A DNA stretch of 64,000 nucleotides from Prauserella_A sp040645195. Its GTDB lineage: Bacteria > Actinomycetota > Actinomycetes > Mycobacteriales > Pseudonocardiaceae. The stretch is from NCBI RefSeq assembly GCF_040645195.1, contig NZ_JBEYXW010000016.1, forward strand, positions 1 through 64,000, read 5' to 3'. This document shows, piece after piece, positions 26,186 through 35,439 of the stretch; position 1 is the stretch's first letter; the number at the start of each line of letters is the position of its first letter. A program made the translations under genes and the position numbers. The notes beneath the pieces were generated by a model. The model had not been told where the DNA came from, made no database searches, and saw only the letters and a list, made by a program, of their open reading frames with translations.

Positions 26186-27816
26186 CCGCGCCCACGCTGG
26201 AAACGCTGCTCGGCGATCCCTACGACGAGACGAACCCCACCGGCCACGCGGCGGTGCTGGCCGCCGACGACGCGGGGGAGCCGCTCGCCGCGGGTGAGGC
26301 CGTACTGGACGGCTGGTCGGTCAATGCCGAGTACGTCCCCGTCGCGCTCGGCGGCAGGCTGGCCGACGTTCCCACACTGATCCGCAGGCTGCGGCCGGTG
26401 TTCCGGCGCGACGCCGGGTTGGGGCTCGGCCACGGCCTGACCACGTTGATGGCTGCGCTGAACGTGTGGACGGCCGGCACGCCGGAGCAGTGCCGGCGAG
26501 TGGCGGGGCTGCTGCTCGCGGGCGAGCGCATCTCCGTCGCCTACCACGAGCTGGCGCACGGCAACGATCTGGCGCGCAACGCGCTGCGCGCCGAGCCCAC
26601 CAGCGCCGGATTCCTGTTGCACGGCACCAAACAGGTGATCAACAATGCCGGGCGGGCCAGAGCCGCCGTGATCTTCGCCCGCACTGCCGACCCCGCGGCG
26701 CCACCGGGCGGGCGCGACCATTCTCTGCTGCTGCTCGACGACCTCGACGCGGTTGCCGGGCTCACCCGCCTGCCCCGGCTGCGCACCTCCGGCCTTGCCG
26801 GGTGCCGGCTGGCCGGGCTCGGGTTCGACGGAGCCGCCGTACCGGCCGGTGCGCTGGTGGGCGAACCGGGTACCGGCGGGTCCACCGCACTGCGCTCGTT
26901 CCAGGTCAGCCGCTGCGTGACCGCGGGGGTCGGCACCGCCCTGCTCGAGGCGGCCCTGTTCGGGGTGTATCGCTTCGCCGCAGGCCGGATTCTTTACGGC
27001 CGCCCGGTGACCGCGCTGCCCCACGCGCGCTACCTGCTGGCCGGCGCGTTCGCCGACCTGCACATCGCGCAGGCCTTCACACATGCCGCCGCCCGATCGC
27101 TGCACCTCTGTCCCGCCGCCGCGGGCCGCTACGCCGCCGCGGCGAAGTTCCTGGTGCCGCGGCTGGTCGAGGACGCACTCGGCGATCTGGCCGTGGTCCT
27201 CGGGGCACGCAGCTACCTGCGCACCGGTCCCTACGCATTCGTCGGCAAGCACCTGCGGGACATCGCAGGCCTGAGTATCGGGCACGCCGGGGGAGTGAGC
27301 TGCCAGCTCGCGCTGCTGCCGGACCTGCCCGGCCTGGTTCTCGACGAGCCTGCAGCACCGGAGCTTTTCGGCACCTCGCCGTTGCCCCCGCTCGACTTCA
27401 CCGCGCTGCGGATGCGCGCCAGCCGGCCCGATCCGCTGCTCGCCGCGCTGGCACCGGCTCTCGACGCGGTGGGCGGTGAGCTCGCCGCCGGTGTCCGCGT
27501 GGAACTGGCCGAACTGCGCGCGGCTGCCGGCGCACTGCCAGTGGCCGAACGTGGCGTGACGGCGGGGCACCGGTCGCTGGCGCTGACCGAGCGATACGCC
27601 TGGCTGCTCGCCACCTCTGCGTGCCTCAACTCGCCGCACGCAGGCGATCCGTTGTGGACGGACGCGGTGCTGGAGCGGATCGGGCTGCGGTCCGGCCGAC
27701 TCGGCGAGCCGCGTACCACCACGGCGGCGGAGGCCGCGTTCGCCGTGCTGACGGACCGCGCCGAGCGTGGCCGGAGTTTCGACCTCGATCCCGAACCTGT
27801 CGTCCGCACACGGTGA
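26182..27816 (+). CDS. Acyl-CoA dehydrogenase-like desaturase 2 (degenerate active site)
   Basis: 544 residues, homologous in layout to the preceding ACAD (ISVAYHELAHGNDLARNAL, LLHGTKQVINNAGRARAAV). At the position of the catalytic Glu and adenine loop it reads LSIGHAGGVSCQL, so no Glu or Asp is evident. It may be a structural or regulatory partner in a heteromeric ACAD or use another base. It overlaps the upstream gene (ATGA) and precedes the ACP by 25 bp. Confidence 0.8.
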   Translation: MTAPTLETLLGDPYDETNPTGHAAVLAADDAGEPLAAGEAVLDGWSVNAEYVPVALGGRLADVPTLIRRLRPVFRRDAGLGLGHGLTTLMAALNVWTAGTPEQCRRVAGLLLAGERISVAYHELAHGNDLARNALRAEPTSAGFLLHGTKQVINNAGRARAAVIFARTADPAAPPGGRDHSLLLLDDLDAVAGLTRLPRLRTSGLAGCRLAGLGFDGAAVPAGALVGEPGTGGSTALRSFQVSRCVTAGVGTALLEAALFGVYRFAAGRILYGRPVTALPHARYLLAGAFADLHIAQAFTHAAARSLHLCPAAAGRYAAAAKFLVPRLVEDALGDLAVVLGARSYLRTGPYAFVGKHLRDIAGLSIGHAGGVSCQLALLPDLPGLVLDEPAAPELFGTSPLPPLDFTALRMRASRPDPLLAALAPALDAVGGELAAGVRVELAELRAAAGALPVAERGVTAGHRSLALTERYAWLLATSACLNSPHAGDPLWTDAVLERIGLRSGRLGEPRTTTAAEAAFAVLTDRAERGRSFDLDPEPVVRTR

Positions 27817-27841
27817 CCGCGTCGCCGGAGAAAGGAACCCG

Positions 27842-28120
27842 ATGAGCCTCCCCGAGCACACCAGGCCCCCGACGACGGCGGACCTCGTCACCTGGCTGGC
27901 CGAGCGCGTCGCCGAGTACCGCGAGGTCCCCGTGGGGCAGATCGACGCGACGGTACCGCTGGCGGAGCTGGGCCTCGACTCGGTGTACGTGCTCAGCCTG
28001 TGCGGTGACGTCGAGGACACCTGGGGCCTCGAAGTCGAACCGACCGTTGCCTGGGACTACCCGACCATCGAGGCGCTCGCCGGGTACCTGCATGGCGAAC
28101 TCGCGGCGGGGCGGCCGTGA
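27842..28120 (+). CDS. Discrete acyl carrier protein for the lipid starter
   Basis: 92 residues with the phosphopantetheine Ser in LAELGLDSVYVLSL, flanked by acidic helix II residues. Its position between the FAAL/ACAD set and the PKS suggests it holds the fatty acyl chain during loading and desaturation before transfer to the KS. ATG 27842 has GGAGAAAGGAA upstream, and its end overlaps the PKS start (GTGA). Confidence 0.9.
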   Translation: MSLPEHTRPPTTADLVTWLAERVAEYREVPVGQIDATVPLAELGLDSVYVLSLCGDVEDTWGLEVEPTVAWDYPTIEALAGYLHGELAAGRP

Positions 28121-31044
28121 CACCGCCGCGAGGCGGGATCGCCGTCGTCGGTATCGACTGCCGGTTACCCGGCGCGCCCACGGTCGATGACTTCTGGCGG
28201 TTGCTCATCGACGGCCGCACCGCGGCGGGCCCTGTCCCCGCCGACCGCTGGGATCCGGCGCGGGTCGACGGCGCTCCGCCGGGCGTGACGCTGCCCGCGG
28301 CCTTCCTCGCCGACGTCGCCGGCTTCGACCACGGCTTCTTCGGGATCTCACCGGCCGAGGCCGCGGCCATGGACCCGCAGCAGCGCCTGCTGCTGCAGGC
28401 GACCTGGCGGGCCGTAGAGGACGCAGGCCACGACCCGCGCGCGCTGGCAGGCACCGCCACCGGCGTGTACGTGGGCATGATGTCCAGCGAATGGGGCACG
28501 CTGCACCTGTCGGACTACCGGGGCATGACCGCGCACCGCGGTTCCGGCAACGGTTACTGCATGGCCGCCAACCGGATCTCCTACCACCTCGATCTCAAGG
28601 GCCCGAGCATGGCGGTCGACACGGCGTGCTCGTCGTCGCTCGTGGCCACCCAGCTGGCAGCCACCGCTCTGCAGGCGGGCGAGGTGGACATCGCGATCGC
28701 CGCCGGGGTGAACCTGATCCTCACTCCCGCACTGTCCATTTTCTACGCACAGGCGGGCCTGGCTGCCCCGGACGGCCGGTGCAAACCGTTCGCCGACGGT
28801 GCCGACGGTATCGGCCGCGGTGAGGGCGTCGGCGTGGTGGTGCTGCGCAGGCTGTCCGATGCGCTGGCCGACAAGCAGCGGGTGTACGCGGTGATAGAGG
28901 GCGGCGCCGTCGGGTCCGACGGCCGGAGCAATGGCCTGACCGCACCGAACCGGTTCGCCCAGGCCGGTGTCATCCGCAGGGCACACGACCAGGCAGGCAT
29001 CGAGCCGTCCGCGGTGTCGTTTGTGGAGGGACACGGCACAGGAACCCGCCTTGGCGACATGATCGAGGTGCGGGCCCTCGGCGACGTGCACGCGGGCAGG
29101 CAGACCCCCGCGCTGCTCGGCTCGGTGAAGGCCAACCTCGGGCACCTGGAGGGCGCGGCAGGCATCACCGGGCTGATCAAGGCGTGCCTTGCGCTGGAGC
29201 GGCGCACGTTGCCCGGCATGCCGGCGGGGGAGGAGAACCCCGAGCTGCGGCTGGCCGACCACGGTTTCCGGCTGGCGACCACCGCGTCCCGCCTGCCTGC
29301 GGGGACGGTTCACGCCGGGGTCAGCAGCTTCGGCCTCGGTGGCACGAACGCGCATCTGGTGCTCTCCTCACCGCCGCGTACGACCACGCCCGCGCCGCGG
29401 GAGCCGGAGGCGGCGGTACTGACCGTCACCGCGGCGACCACGGCAGCGCTGGCCGCCAACCTCACCGAGCTCCGTGCCGCGGTTGCCGCCGAAGTGCCCG
29501 GTCGCGTCGCGCAGCTCGCCTGGTCGTCCACTGTGGTCAAACGTGGGCTGCGGCATCGCGCGGCGGTCGGCGGCGTTGGGCGTGACGGCTTGCTCACTGC
29601 GTTGGACCGCGTGCTCGGGGAGCAGAACGGACATGACGCCGGGTCCGCCCCGCGCATCGCGTTGGTGTTCACCGGCCAGGGGAGCCAGTTTCCCGCCATG
29701 ACCGCGGCACTGTACCGGCACTGCCCCCCGTACCGGCAGCAGCTGGACCGGGTGTCCGCCGCGATCGGTGAGCTGCCAGGCGGAACGCTCGTCGAGCTGT
29801 TGCTCTCCGGTGCCGACCTGGAGCCGACCGCGCTCGCCCAGCCCGCGTTGTTCGCTCTCTCCTACGCGCTGGCGGCCACACTCCTGGAGCTCGGCGTACA
29901 GCCGGTCGCGGCGATCGGCCACAGCGTTGGCGAGTTCGCCGCCGCGTGCGCCGCGGGTGCACTCGACCTCGCCGACGCGGCGCGGCTGGTGACCGTGCGC
30001 GGCTCCCTCATGCAGGCGCTGCCCGGCGGCGGTGCGATGGCTGCTGCCAGGCTGTCCGCGGCCGAACTGACCGGGTTGCTCGGCCCCGATCTGGGTGCCC
30101 GCGACGGTGAGGTGCTCGATGTCGCCGCCAGCAACGGCCCGCGCTCGGTCACGGTGAGCGGCAGCGAGGCCGCGGTCGAGCGCGCCGCCGCCGCGATCCG
30201 GGCAGCGGGGACGGCGGTGACCCGGCTCGCGGTCTCGCATGCCTTCCATTCCGGATTGATGCGCCCCATGGTCGGGCAGTTCGCCGCGGTGGCTGAGAAA
30301 GTGCCCGCAGGTACGCCGCGCTTTCCCCTGCTGTCCACTGTGCGCCATGGCGACTCCGGTGCCGAGACACTGACCACAGTAGACGGTTCCTATTGGACGG
30401 AGCAGATCTGTGCCCCGGTGCGGTTCGCCGACGCCGCCGACGCGCTGGCCGCACTGGCGCCGACACACGTGGTGGAGGTCGGACCGAGGCCGGTGCTGCT
30501 CGGCCTGCTGCGCGGCATTCTCGGCCCGCACACGGCGTTGGCGTGCTCGCCGGGGCCGCGTGCGGACGGTGGCGAGCTGGCGGCCGTGGTGGCGGCCCTC
30601 TGGCGGGACGGCGCCGACGTGGCTCTCGACCGCTGGTACACCCCGGCCGCGCGGGTCCGGCGCAGGCTGCCCGGCTACGTCTTCGACATCCGCACCGAGT
30701 TCTGGTTCGACCCGGGCGCCGCACCGGCCGCCCGGGTGCACACCACGGCGGACACCGGTTACGAAGCCACGACCGTTTCCGAGCCGGCCGCGTCCGGTGT
30801 CGCCGACCTCGTGCGTGCGGCGATCCGCGTGGTCAGCGGCCACGACGACGCTGCGCTGCACCCACAGGCGGAGCTGGCCGACCTCGGCTTCGACTCGATC
30901 ATGGCGATGCGGTTCGTCGACGAGCTCGAACCCCGCATCGGGCCGCTCGACCTCGAAGCCCTGTTACCGCACCTGACCACAGTCGGAAGCCTCATCACGC
31001 ACTTCGAACGAGCCCACCCCGCCCCGGAAGGAGCCCCGGCGTGA
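28117..31044 (+). CDS. Type I polyketide synthase, single KS-AT-ACP module
   Basis: 975 residues. KS has Cys near 171 in DTACSSSLVATQLA and His in EGHGTGTRLGD and KANLGHLEGAAG. AT has GQGSQFP, nucleophile in GHSVGEFAAA (about 603) and HAFH near 708, a malonyl-CoA signature. The C-terminal ACP has Ser near 927 (LGFDSIMAMRFVDEL). There is no KR, DH, ER or TE. One round of extension of the lipid acyl chain would give a beta-ketoacyl-ACP, the substrate needed for acyl-tetronate formation. Two TTA codons occur (28165-28167 and 30964-30966). It is translationally coupled both sides. Confidence 0.95.
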   Translation: MTPPRGGIAVVGIDCRLPGAPTVDDFWRLLIDGRTAAGPVPADRWDPARVDGAPPGVTLPAAFLADVAGFDHGFFGISPAEAAAMDPQQRLLLQATWRAVEDAGHDPRALAGTATGVYVGMMSSEWGTLHLSDYRGMTAHRGSGNGYCMAANRISYHLDLKGPSMAVDTACSSSLVATQLAATALQAGEVDIAIAAGVNLILTPALSIFYAQAGLAAPDGRCKPFADGADGIGRGEGVGVVVLRRLSDALADKQRVYAVIEGGAVGSDGRSNGLTAPNRFAQAGVIRRAHDQAGIEPSAVSFVEGHGTGTRLGDMIEVRALGDVHAGRQTPALLGSVKANLGHLEGAAGITGLIKACLALERRTLPGMPAGEENPELRLADHGFRLATTASRLPAGTVHAGVSSFGLGGTNAHLVLSSPPRTTTPAPREPEAAVLTVTAATTAALAANLTELRAAVAAEVPGRVAQLAWSSTVVKRGLRHRAAVGGVGRDGLLTALDRVLGEQNGHDAGSAPRIALVFTGQGSQFPAMTAALYRHCPPYRQQLDRVSAAIGELPGGTLVELLLSGADLEPTALAQPALFALSYALAATLLELGVQPVAAIGHSVGEFAAACAAGALDLADAARLVTVRGSLMQALPGGGAMAAARLSAAELTGLLGPDLGARDGEVLDVAASNGPRSVTVSGSEAAVERAAAAIRAAGTAVTRLAVSHAFHSGLMRPMVGQFAAVAEKVPAGTPRFPLLSTVRHGDSGAETLTTVDGSYWTEQICAPVRFADAADALAALAPTHVVEVGPRPVLLGLLRGILGPHTALACSPGPRADGGELAAVVAALWRDGADVALDRWYTPAARVRRRLPGYVFDIRTEFWFDPGAAPAARVHTTADTGYEATTVSEPAASGVADLVRAAIRVVSGHDDAALHPQAELADLGFDSIMAMRFVDELEPRIGPLDLEALLPHLTTVGSLITHFERAHPAPEGAPA

Positions 31045-32057
31045 GCCACCTGCTGTTGGGCAGCGGCACAGCGCTGCCAGGTGACCCCATCGACAACGCA
31101 CGCATCGGAGAACGCTTCGGCACCGACCCGCGCTGGGTGGAGCGGTTCGTGGGCACGCGCACCCGGTACCTCGGCGTGGACCTGGACACCGGCGAAGTCA
31201 CGCACACACTGGTGGACCTGGCGGCCGAAGCGGCCGCGGCCGCGGCCGCCGATGCCGGGCTGGAGCCCGGCGACATCGACGTGGTGGTGCTGGCCACCGC
31301 CTCGCCCGACCATCTGATGCCGGCCTCGGTCAACCTGGTCGCCGACCGGCTCGGCCTGCAGGAGGTGCCCACTTTCCAGCTGCAGTCCGGTTGCGCGGGC
31401 GCGGTGCAGGCATTGGCATTGGCCGGCCGGATGCTCGACGACGAGCAGCGCACCGCACTCGTGATCGGCGCCGACTCATGCGCCAAGCACCTGGTGCTCG
31501 ACCACGACTTCGCCGCGCTCCCACCGAGTGAGCTGATCAACTACGTGATCTTCGGTGACGGCGCCGGCGCGGTCGTGCTCGGCAAGGACGGGCCCGCCGA
31601 CGCGACCAGGCTCGGCCCGGTGCGGACCACCTTCGTCGGTCTCGGACGTGAGCCGGGGCAGGTCATCCGCTGGTTCGGCGCCGCCGACCGCGACAGTGGC
31701 GAGCAGCCGGTCGCCGAGGACTACAAGGCCATCGAGGCCGGCGTTCCGGTGCTGGCAGCGGAAGCACTGGCCGATCTGCTGGCGCGGACCGGATGGACGC
31801 CGGATTCGGTGACCCACCTGCTGCCGCCGCAGCTGGGCGGGCGGATGACCGAGCACATCACCGCCGGCCTCGTGGAACGTTTCGGCCTGCGCGCCGCCGA
31901 GGTCAGCTGTGTCGCCGACACCGGCAACAACGGAAACGCCCTGCCGTTCCTGCAACTGCACCGGGTCCTGCCACTGGCGCCCGGCGACCGGGCGCTCGCG
32001 GTGGCCATCGAGTCGAGCAAATGGATCAGGACCGGATTCGCGTTGGAGGGAATGTGA
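31041..32057 (+). CDS. KASIII-like enzyme, probable tetronate-ring-forming synthase
   Basis: 338 residues, thiolase fold. Cys is in LQSGCAGAVQALALAG and Asn in ADTGNNGNALPF. The usual catalytic His of the HQAN motif is replaced by a PPQLGGRM stretch. In tetronate pathways (RkD, Agg1, QmnD1 type) a KASIII homologue joins glyceryl-ACP to a beta-ketoacyl-ACP to form the acyl-tetronate ring. The neighbouring FkbH-like enzyme, ACP, E2-type acyltransferase and hydrolase match that gene set. It overlaps the PKS (GTGA) and the FkbH-like gene. Confidence 0.82.
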   Translation: MSHLLLGSGTALPGDPIDNARIGERFGTDPRWVERFVGTRTRYLGVDLDTGEVTHTLVDLAAEAAAAAAADAGLEPGDIDVVVLATASPDHLMPASVNLVADRLGLQEVPTFQLQSGCAGAVQALALAGRMLDDEQRTALVIGADSCAKHLVLDHDFAALPPSELINYVIFGDGAGAVVLGKDGPADATRLGPVRTTFVGLGREPGQVIRWFGAADRDSGEQPVAEDYKAIEAGVPVLAAEALADLLARTGWTPDSVTHLLPPQLGGRMTEHITAGLVERFGLRAAEVSCVADTGNNGNALPFLQLHRVLPLAPGDRALAVAIESSKWIRTGFALEGM

Positions 32058-33784
32058 TCGAGCAGGCCAACCCGGGCGTTCCCACCGTGTCGATCGCGGT
32101 GACCGGCAGCGGCACCATCGCCCCACTCATCCCCGCGCTGACCGGGGAACTGGCCCGGCACGCCATGCTGGGCGGGGTACGCGCGGGTGATCCCGGGGCT
32201 TTCGCACTGCACCTCGCTCAGCCTGCCGAGAGCGACGTGACGCTGTGCCTGCTCGACGCCACGGCGGTGTTCCAGCGCATCACGAGTCCGGTGTGGACAG
32301 TGGACGACGTCGAAGAGGCCGCGGCAGGACTGCTCGACCTCCTGCGGGAGCTGACCGCGCTGCACCGTGACCGGGGCCAGGGCGCGCTGGTGTTCACGAC
32401 CGCACCGCTGTGGTCCTGGTACACGAACCAGATCCTCGATCTGCGGGAGCGCGCCCGGCTCGGCGCAGTGTGGCGCCGGTTCACCGCGGAGCTGCTCGAA
32501 CTGGGCACGGGGGAGGGCGGCTGCTACGTCATCGACCTCGACCCGCTCCTCGGTGACAGCGGGCCCGCCCGCGATCCCCGGCTCGCGGTATACGCCCGGG
32601 TGGCCTACACCGACGAGGTGCTCGGCCTGCTCGCGCGCACGGTCGGCCACCTGGCCCGCGGCCTGCGTGGCAAGCCGCGTAAATGCCTGGTACTCGACCT
32701 CGACGGCACGTTGTGGGGTGGCACGCTGGCCGAGTCCGGCGGCGACGGGCTCGAGATGGCCGACGGACTGCGCGGCGAGGCCCACCGCCGCTTCCAGCGT
32801 GCGGTCGCCCAGCTCAGTAGCCAGGGCGTCCTGCTGGCGATCTGCAGCAAGAACGATCCCGACGAGGTCGAGCAGGTCCTGCGGACCCACCCCGATCTCG
32901 TGCTCAGCCGCGACGACTTCGTGACGGTGGTGGCCGACTGGGGCCCGAAGGCCGACACCATCGTCGAGGTCGCCGAGCGGATCGGCATCGGCGTGGACAG
33001 CCTGGTGTTCGTCGACGACAGCCCGACGGAAGCAGGACTGGTGCGTACTCGCCGGCCGGAGATCGCGGTCATCGAGGTCGATGCCGCCGAGCCCGCACGG
33101 CACACCGACCGCCTGCTGGAGGAGGGCTGGTTCGACAGCACCGCGATCACCGCCGAGGACCGGGAACGGGTCGACCGCTACCGCACCGAGGCGCGTCGCT
33201 CCGAGTTCCGCGCCGGCTTCACCTCGCTCACCGGCTACCTCGCCGAGCTGGACACCCGGCTGGAGCTCTTCGCGCCCGGCCAGGGCGATGTCGCGAGGCT
33301 GGCACAGCTGACGCAACGCACCAACCAGTTCAACCTCACCACCGTGCGGTTGGACACCACAGCCGTCCGCAATGCACTGTCCGATCCGGACACGGTGGTC
33401 GCACCGATCCGGGTACGCGACCGGTTCGGTGACCACGGCGTGGTCGGTGTGCTGTTCGCCCGGCAGGACGCGGGCACGATCGTCATCGACAACCTGGTGA
33501 TGTCGTGCCGGGTGCTCGGCCGCGGCATCGAATCGGCCTGGCTCGGCGAGCTGCTGCGCTGGGCGGCCGCGCAGGGCGCCTCCGCGGTACTGGGCACCTA
33601 CCGCCCCACACCGCGGAACGGCCGCGTGGCCGGCCTATACCCAGAGCACGGCTTCACGGCAGTGGACGGGCCGGACGGCGCCTCGTGGTTCCGCCACGAC
33701 CTCGCCGTGCTGCCGGAGCCGATCGCCCATCTCACCGTCGACTCGGCGCTTCCCGGGTCGCTGACACTGGGAGAACCGCGATGA
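32054..33784 (+). CDS. FkbH-like HAD-family glyceryl-ACP synthase
   Basis: 576 residues. The middle domain is a HAD phosphatase with motif I VLDLDGTLWGG (about residue 213 onward), motif II in LAICSKNDP, and VFVDDSP. The C-terminal domain is GNAT-like (DRFGDHGVVGVL, CRVLGRGIE). Proteins of this architecture dephosphorylate 1,3-bisphosphoglycerate and load the glyceryl unit on an ACP. The N-terminal about 190 residues are variable in the family. The unit can go to tetronates or to methoxymalonyl-ACP; no O-methyltransferase or 3-hydroxyacyl dehydrogenase is here, which favours tetronate. Confidence 0.9.
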   Translation: MIEQANPGVPTVSIAVTGSGTIAPLIPALTGELARHAMLGGVRAGDPGAFALHLAQPAESDVTLCLLDATAVFQRITSPVWTVDDVEEAAAGLLDLLRELTALHRDRGQGALVFTTAPLWSWYTNQILDLRERARLGAVWRRFTAELLELGTGEGGCYVIDLDPLLGDSGPARDPRLAVYARVAYTDEVLGLLARTVGHLARGLRGKPRKCLVLDLDGTLWGGTLAESGGDGLEMADGLRGEAHRRFQRAVAQLSSQGVLLAICSKNDPDEVEQVLRTHPDLVLSRDDFVTVVADWGPKADTIVEVAERIGIGVDSLVFVDDSPTEAGLVRTRRPEIAVIEVDAAEPARHTDRLLEEGWFDSTAITAEDRERVDRYRTEARRSEFRAGFTSLTGYLAELDTRLELFAPGQGDVARLAQLTQRTNQFNLTTVRLDTTAVRNALSDPDTVVAPIRVRDRFGDHGVVGVLFARQDAGTIVIDNLVMSCRVLGRGIESAWLGELLRWAAAQGASAVLGTYRPTPRNGRVAGLYPEHGFTAVDGPDGASWFRHDLAVLPEPIAHLTVDSALPGSLTLGEPR

Positions 33785-34008
33785 CACTGGACACCACGGC
33801 GTTTCTCGTTCTGCTGCGTGACGAGGTGGGGCTGCAGGTGACGGAATCCGATTTGGACACCCGCTTCGACGACCTGCCCGGCTGGGACTCCGTGCTACTG
33901 CTCAAGCTGCTCAGCGCGGTGGAGCAGGCGACCGGCAGGCAGGCGCCGATGCTGGCGATGCTCGAGGCCACCGATCTGCGCGGTGTGCACGCCGCCATAG
34001 GCACATGA
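33781..34008 (+). CDS. Discrete ACP, probable glyceryl carrier
   Basis: 75 residues with the phosphopantetheine Ser in DLPGWDSVLLLKLL. WDS instead of LDS is usual for ACPs paired with FkbH-like enzymes. It overlaps the FkbH-like gene (ATGA) and the downstream acyltransferase (ATGA). It is the expected carrier of the glyceryl unit. Confidence 0.88.
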   Translation: MTLDTTAFLVLLRDEVGLQVTESDLDTRFDDLPGWDSVLLLKLLSAVEQATGRQAPMLAMLEATDLRGVHAAIGT

Positions 34009-34772
34009 GCGTCACGGTGGGGCCGGTTCCCCGGCAACGCAGGCACACCCTGCACTTCCTCGCCCACGCGCGCGCGGCCAGCCCGGTGCACCTCGGCGCG
34101 GAGGTGGACGCCACCGCACTGCTGGCCGACCGGGTGGCCACCGGCCGCGCGACGTCGGTGGTCACGTATGTCATTCACTCTGTGGGCCGGGTGCTCGCCA
34201 GGTACCCCGATGCCAACGCCGCCTACGGTGGGCTGCTGCGGCCGCGGCTGGTTCGCTGCCCGTTCGTGGACGTGAAGGTGACGCTGGACCGCGAGATCGC
34301 CGGCACGCGAGTGGTGCTGTCGGCTGTGCTGCCGGATGCCGATCGGGCCTCCAGGCTGTTCCTGCAACACCGGCTCGACCGGCTGGTGACCGGCGACCCG
34401 TCGCGGCTGCCGGACTTCGCCGGGGCTCGCGCGCTGCAGCGGATGCCGTTCCCCGCGGGCAGGCTGGCGTTCGCGCTGGCGAACCGCCTGCCGGAACGGC
34501 ATCGCAGGCTGGGCACGGTGGCGGTCACGTCGCTGGGGCACCGGCGGGTTCGTACCTTCTTCAGCTCTGGCGGCACCGCGTTGACGATCGGTGTCGGTCA
34601 CATCGAGCGGCGGCCCCTGATCCGCGGCGGCGAGATCACCGCCGCGCCGGTGCTGCCGCTGTCGCTCACGTTCGACCACCGGGTGCTCGACGGCGCGCTC
34701 GCCGCGGACGTGCTCGACGACCTGGTGTCCACATTGGAGCGTTCCCCGGAGTCGGCCGATGCGGTTCGCTGA
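34005..34772 (+). CDS. 2-oxoacid-dehydrogenase E2-type acyltransferase, probable tetronate O-acetyltransferase
   Basis: 255 residues, corresponding to the catalytic domain of lipoyl E2 acyltransferases without lipoyl domain. The active-site HxxxDG motif is present near the C-terminus (LSLTFDHRVLDGALAADVL). In agglomerin and related tetronate pathways such a protein (Agg4 type) acetylates the hydroxymethyl group so that acetate can be eliminated to give an exocyclic methylene. That role is inferred from context. Confidence 0.82.
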   Translation: MSVTVGPVPRQRRHTLHFLAHARAASPVHLGAEVDATALLADRVATGRATSVVTYVIHSVGRVLARYPDANAAYGGLLRPRLVRCPFVDVKVTLDREIAGTRVVLSAVLPDADRASRLFLQHRLDRLVTGDPSRLPDFAGARALQRMPFPAGRLAFALANRLPERHRRLGTVAVTSLGHRRVRTFFSSGGTALTIGVGHIERRPLIRGGEITAAPVLPLSLTFDHRVLDGALAADVLDDLVSTLERSPESADAVR

Positions 34773-35439
34773 GCCGCCGGTGTGGCTGCGGCCGGACACC
34801 GGAACCGGGTGGGCGCGGGCGCTGTCCGGCTGGTCCGCGCACGGCAGGCTGGTCGCCGCCGCCACCGCGGCCGACTGGGGCACGGGCCGGGCGGGCTCCC
34901 GCCACCTGATCGCCGCGACCCTCGGTCACCTGCTGGGCCGCGAGGCCGCCGGCATCGCGCTGGCTCGCGACGATCAGGGCAGGCCCTACCCGGTGCACGG
35001 CGGCACCGGCGAACGGCTGCCGGTCGATGTGAACCTCAGCCACACCGGGGACCTGTTCGTCCTCGGGGTCAGCCGGGCGGGCCGGATCGGCGTCGATATC
35101 GAACGCGCCGACCGCATCATCGCCACCGGGCCGTCCATGTTGGCGCGGTTCTGCCACCCCGCCGAAACCGTCGCGCTGAGCGGCGTCTCCGGCGCCGTAC
35201 GCACCGAGGCCATAGCCCGGTTGTGGGTCGGTAAGGAGGCGATCGCCAAAGCCGATGGCCGGGGGCTGGCCATCGGCATGCCCACCGTGCGGGTCGACCG
35301 GCCCCCGCAGGGTTACCGGCTCGGCATCGACCGCCTGCGCCGCGCACCCTCCGGCGCTGATTACTGGGTCGCGGTGGCACTGCGCGAGGACCGAACCACG
35401 CCGATCACGACCAGGACCCTCCAGGAGGCAGCCCGATGA
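34759..35439 (+). CDS. Sfp-type 4'-phosphopantetheinyl transferase
   Basis: 226 residues. The PPTase core motifs are VNLSHTGDLFVLGVS, RIGVDIERADR (Mg-binding Asp and Glu) and RLWVGKEAIAKADGRGL (WxxKEA). It would convert the four carrier domains of the cluster (19880 fusion, 27842, PKS, 33781) to holo form. The start overlaps the previous gene by 14 bp. Confidence 0.92.
   Translation: MRFAEPPVWLRPDTGTGWARALSGWSAHGRLVAAATAADWGTGRAGSRHLIAATLGHLLGREAAGIALARDDQGRPYPVHGGTGERLPVDVNLSHTGDLFVLGVSRAGRIGVDIERADRIIATGPSMLARFCHPAETVALSGVSGAVRTEAIARLWVGKEAIAKADGRGLAIGMPTVRVDRPPQGYRLGIDRLRRAPSGADYWVAVALREDRTTPITTRTLQEAAR

Noticed and set aside
32054..34008. Methoxymalonyl-ACP pathway
   Set aside because: The FkbH-like protein and ACP are shared with that pathway, but no O-methyltransferase, 3-hydroxyacyl dehydrogenase or dedicated ACAD pair beside them is present, whereas the tetronate partner genes are.
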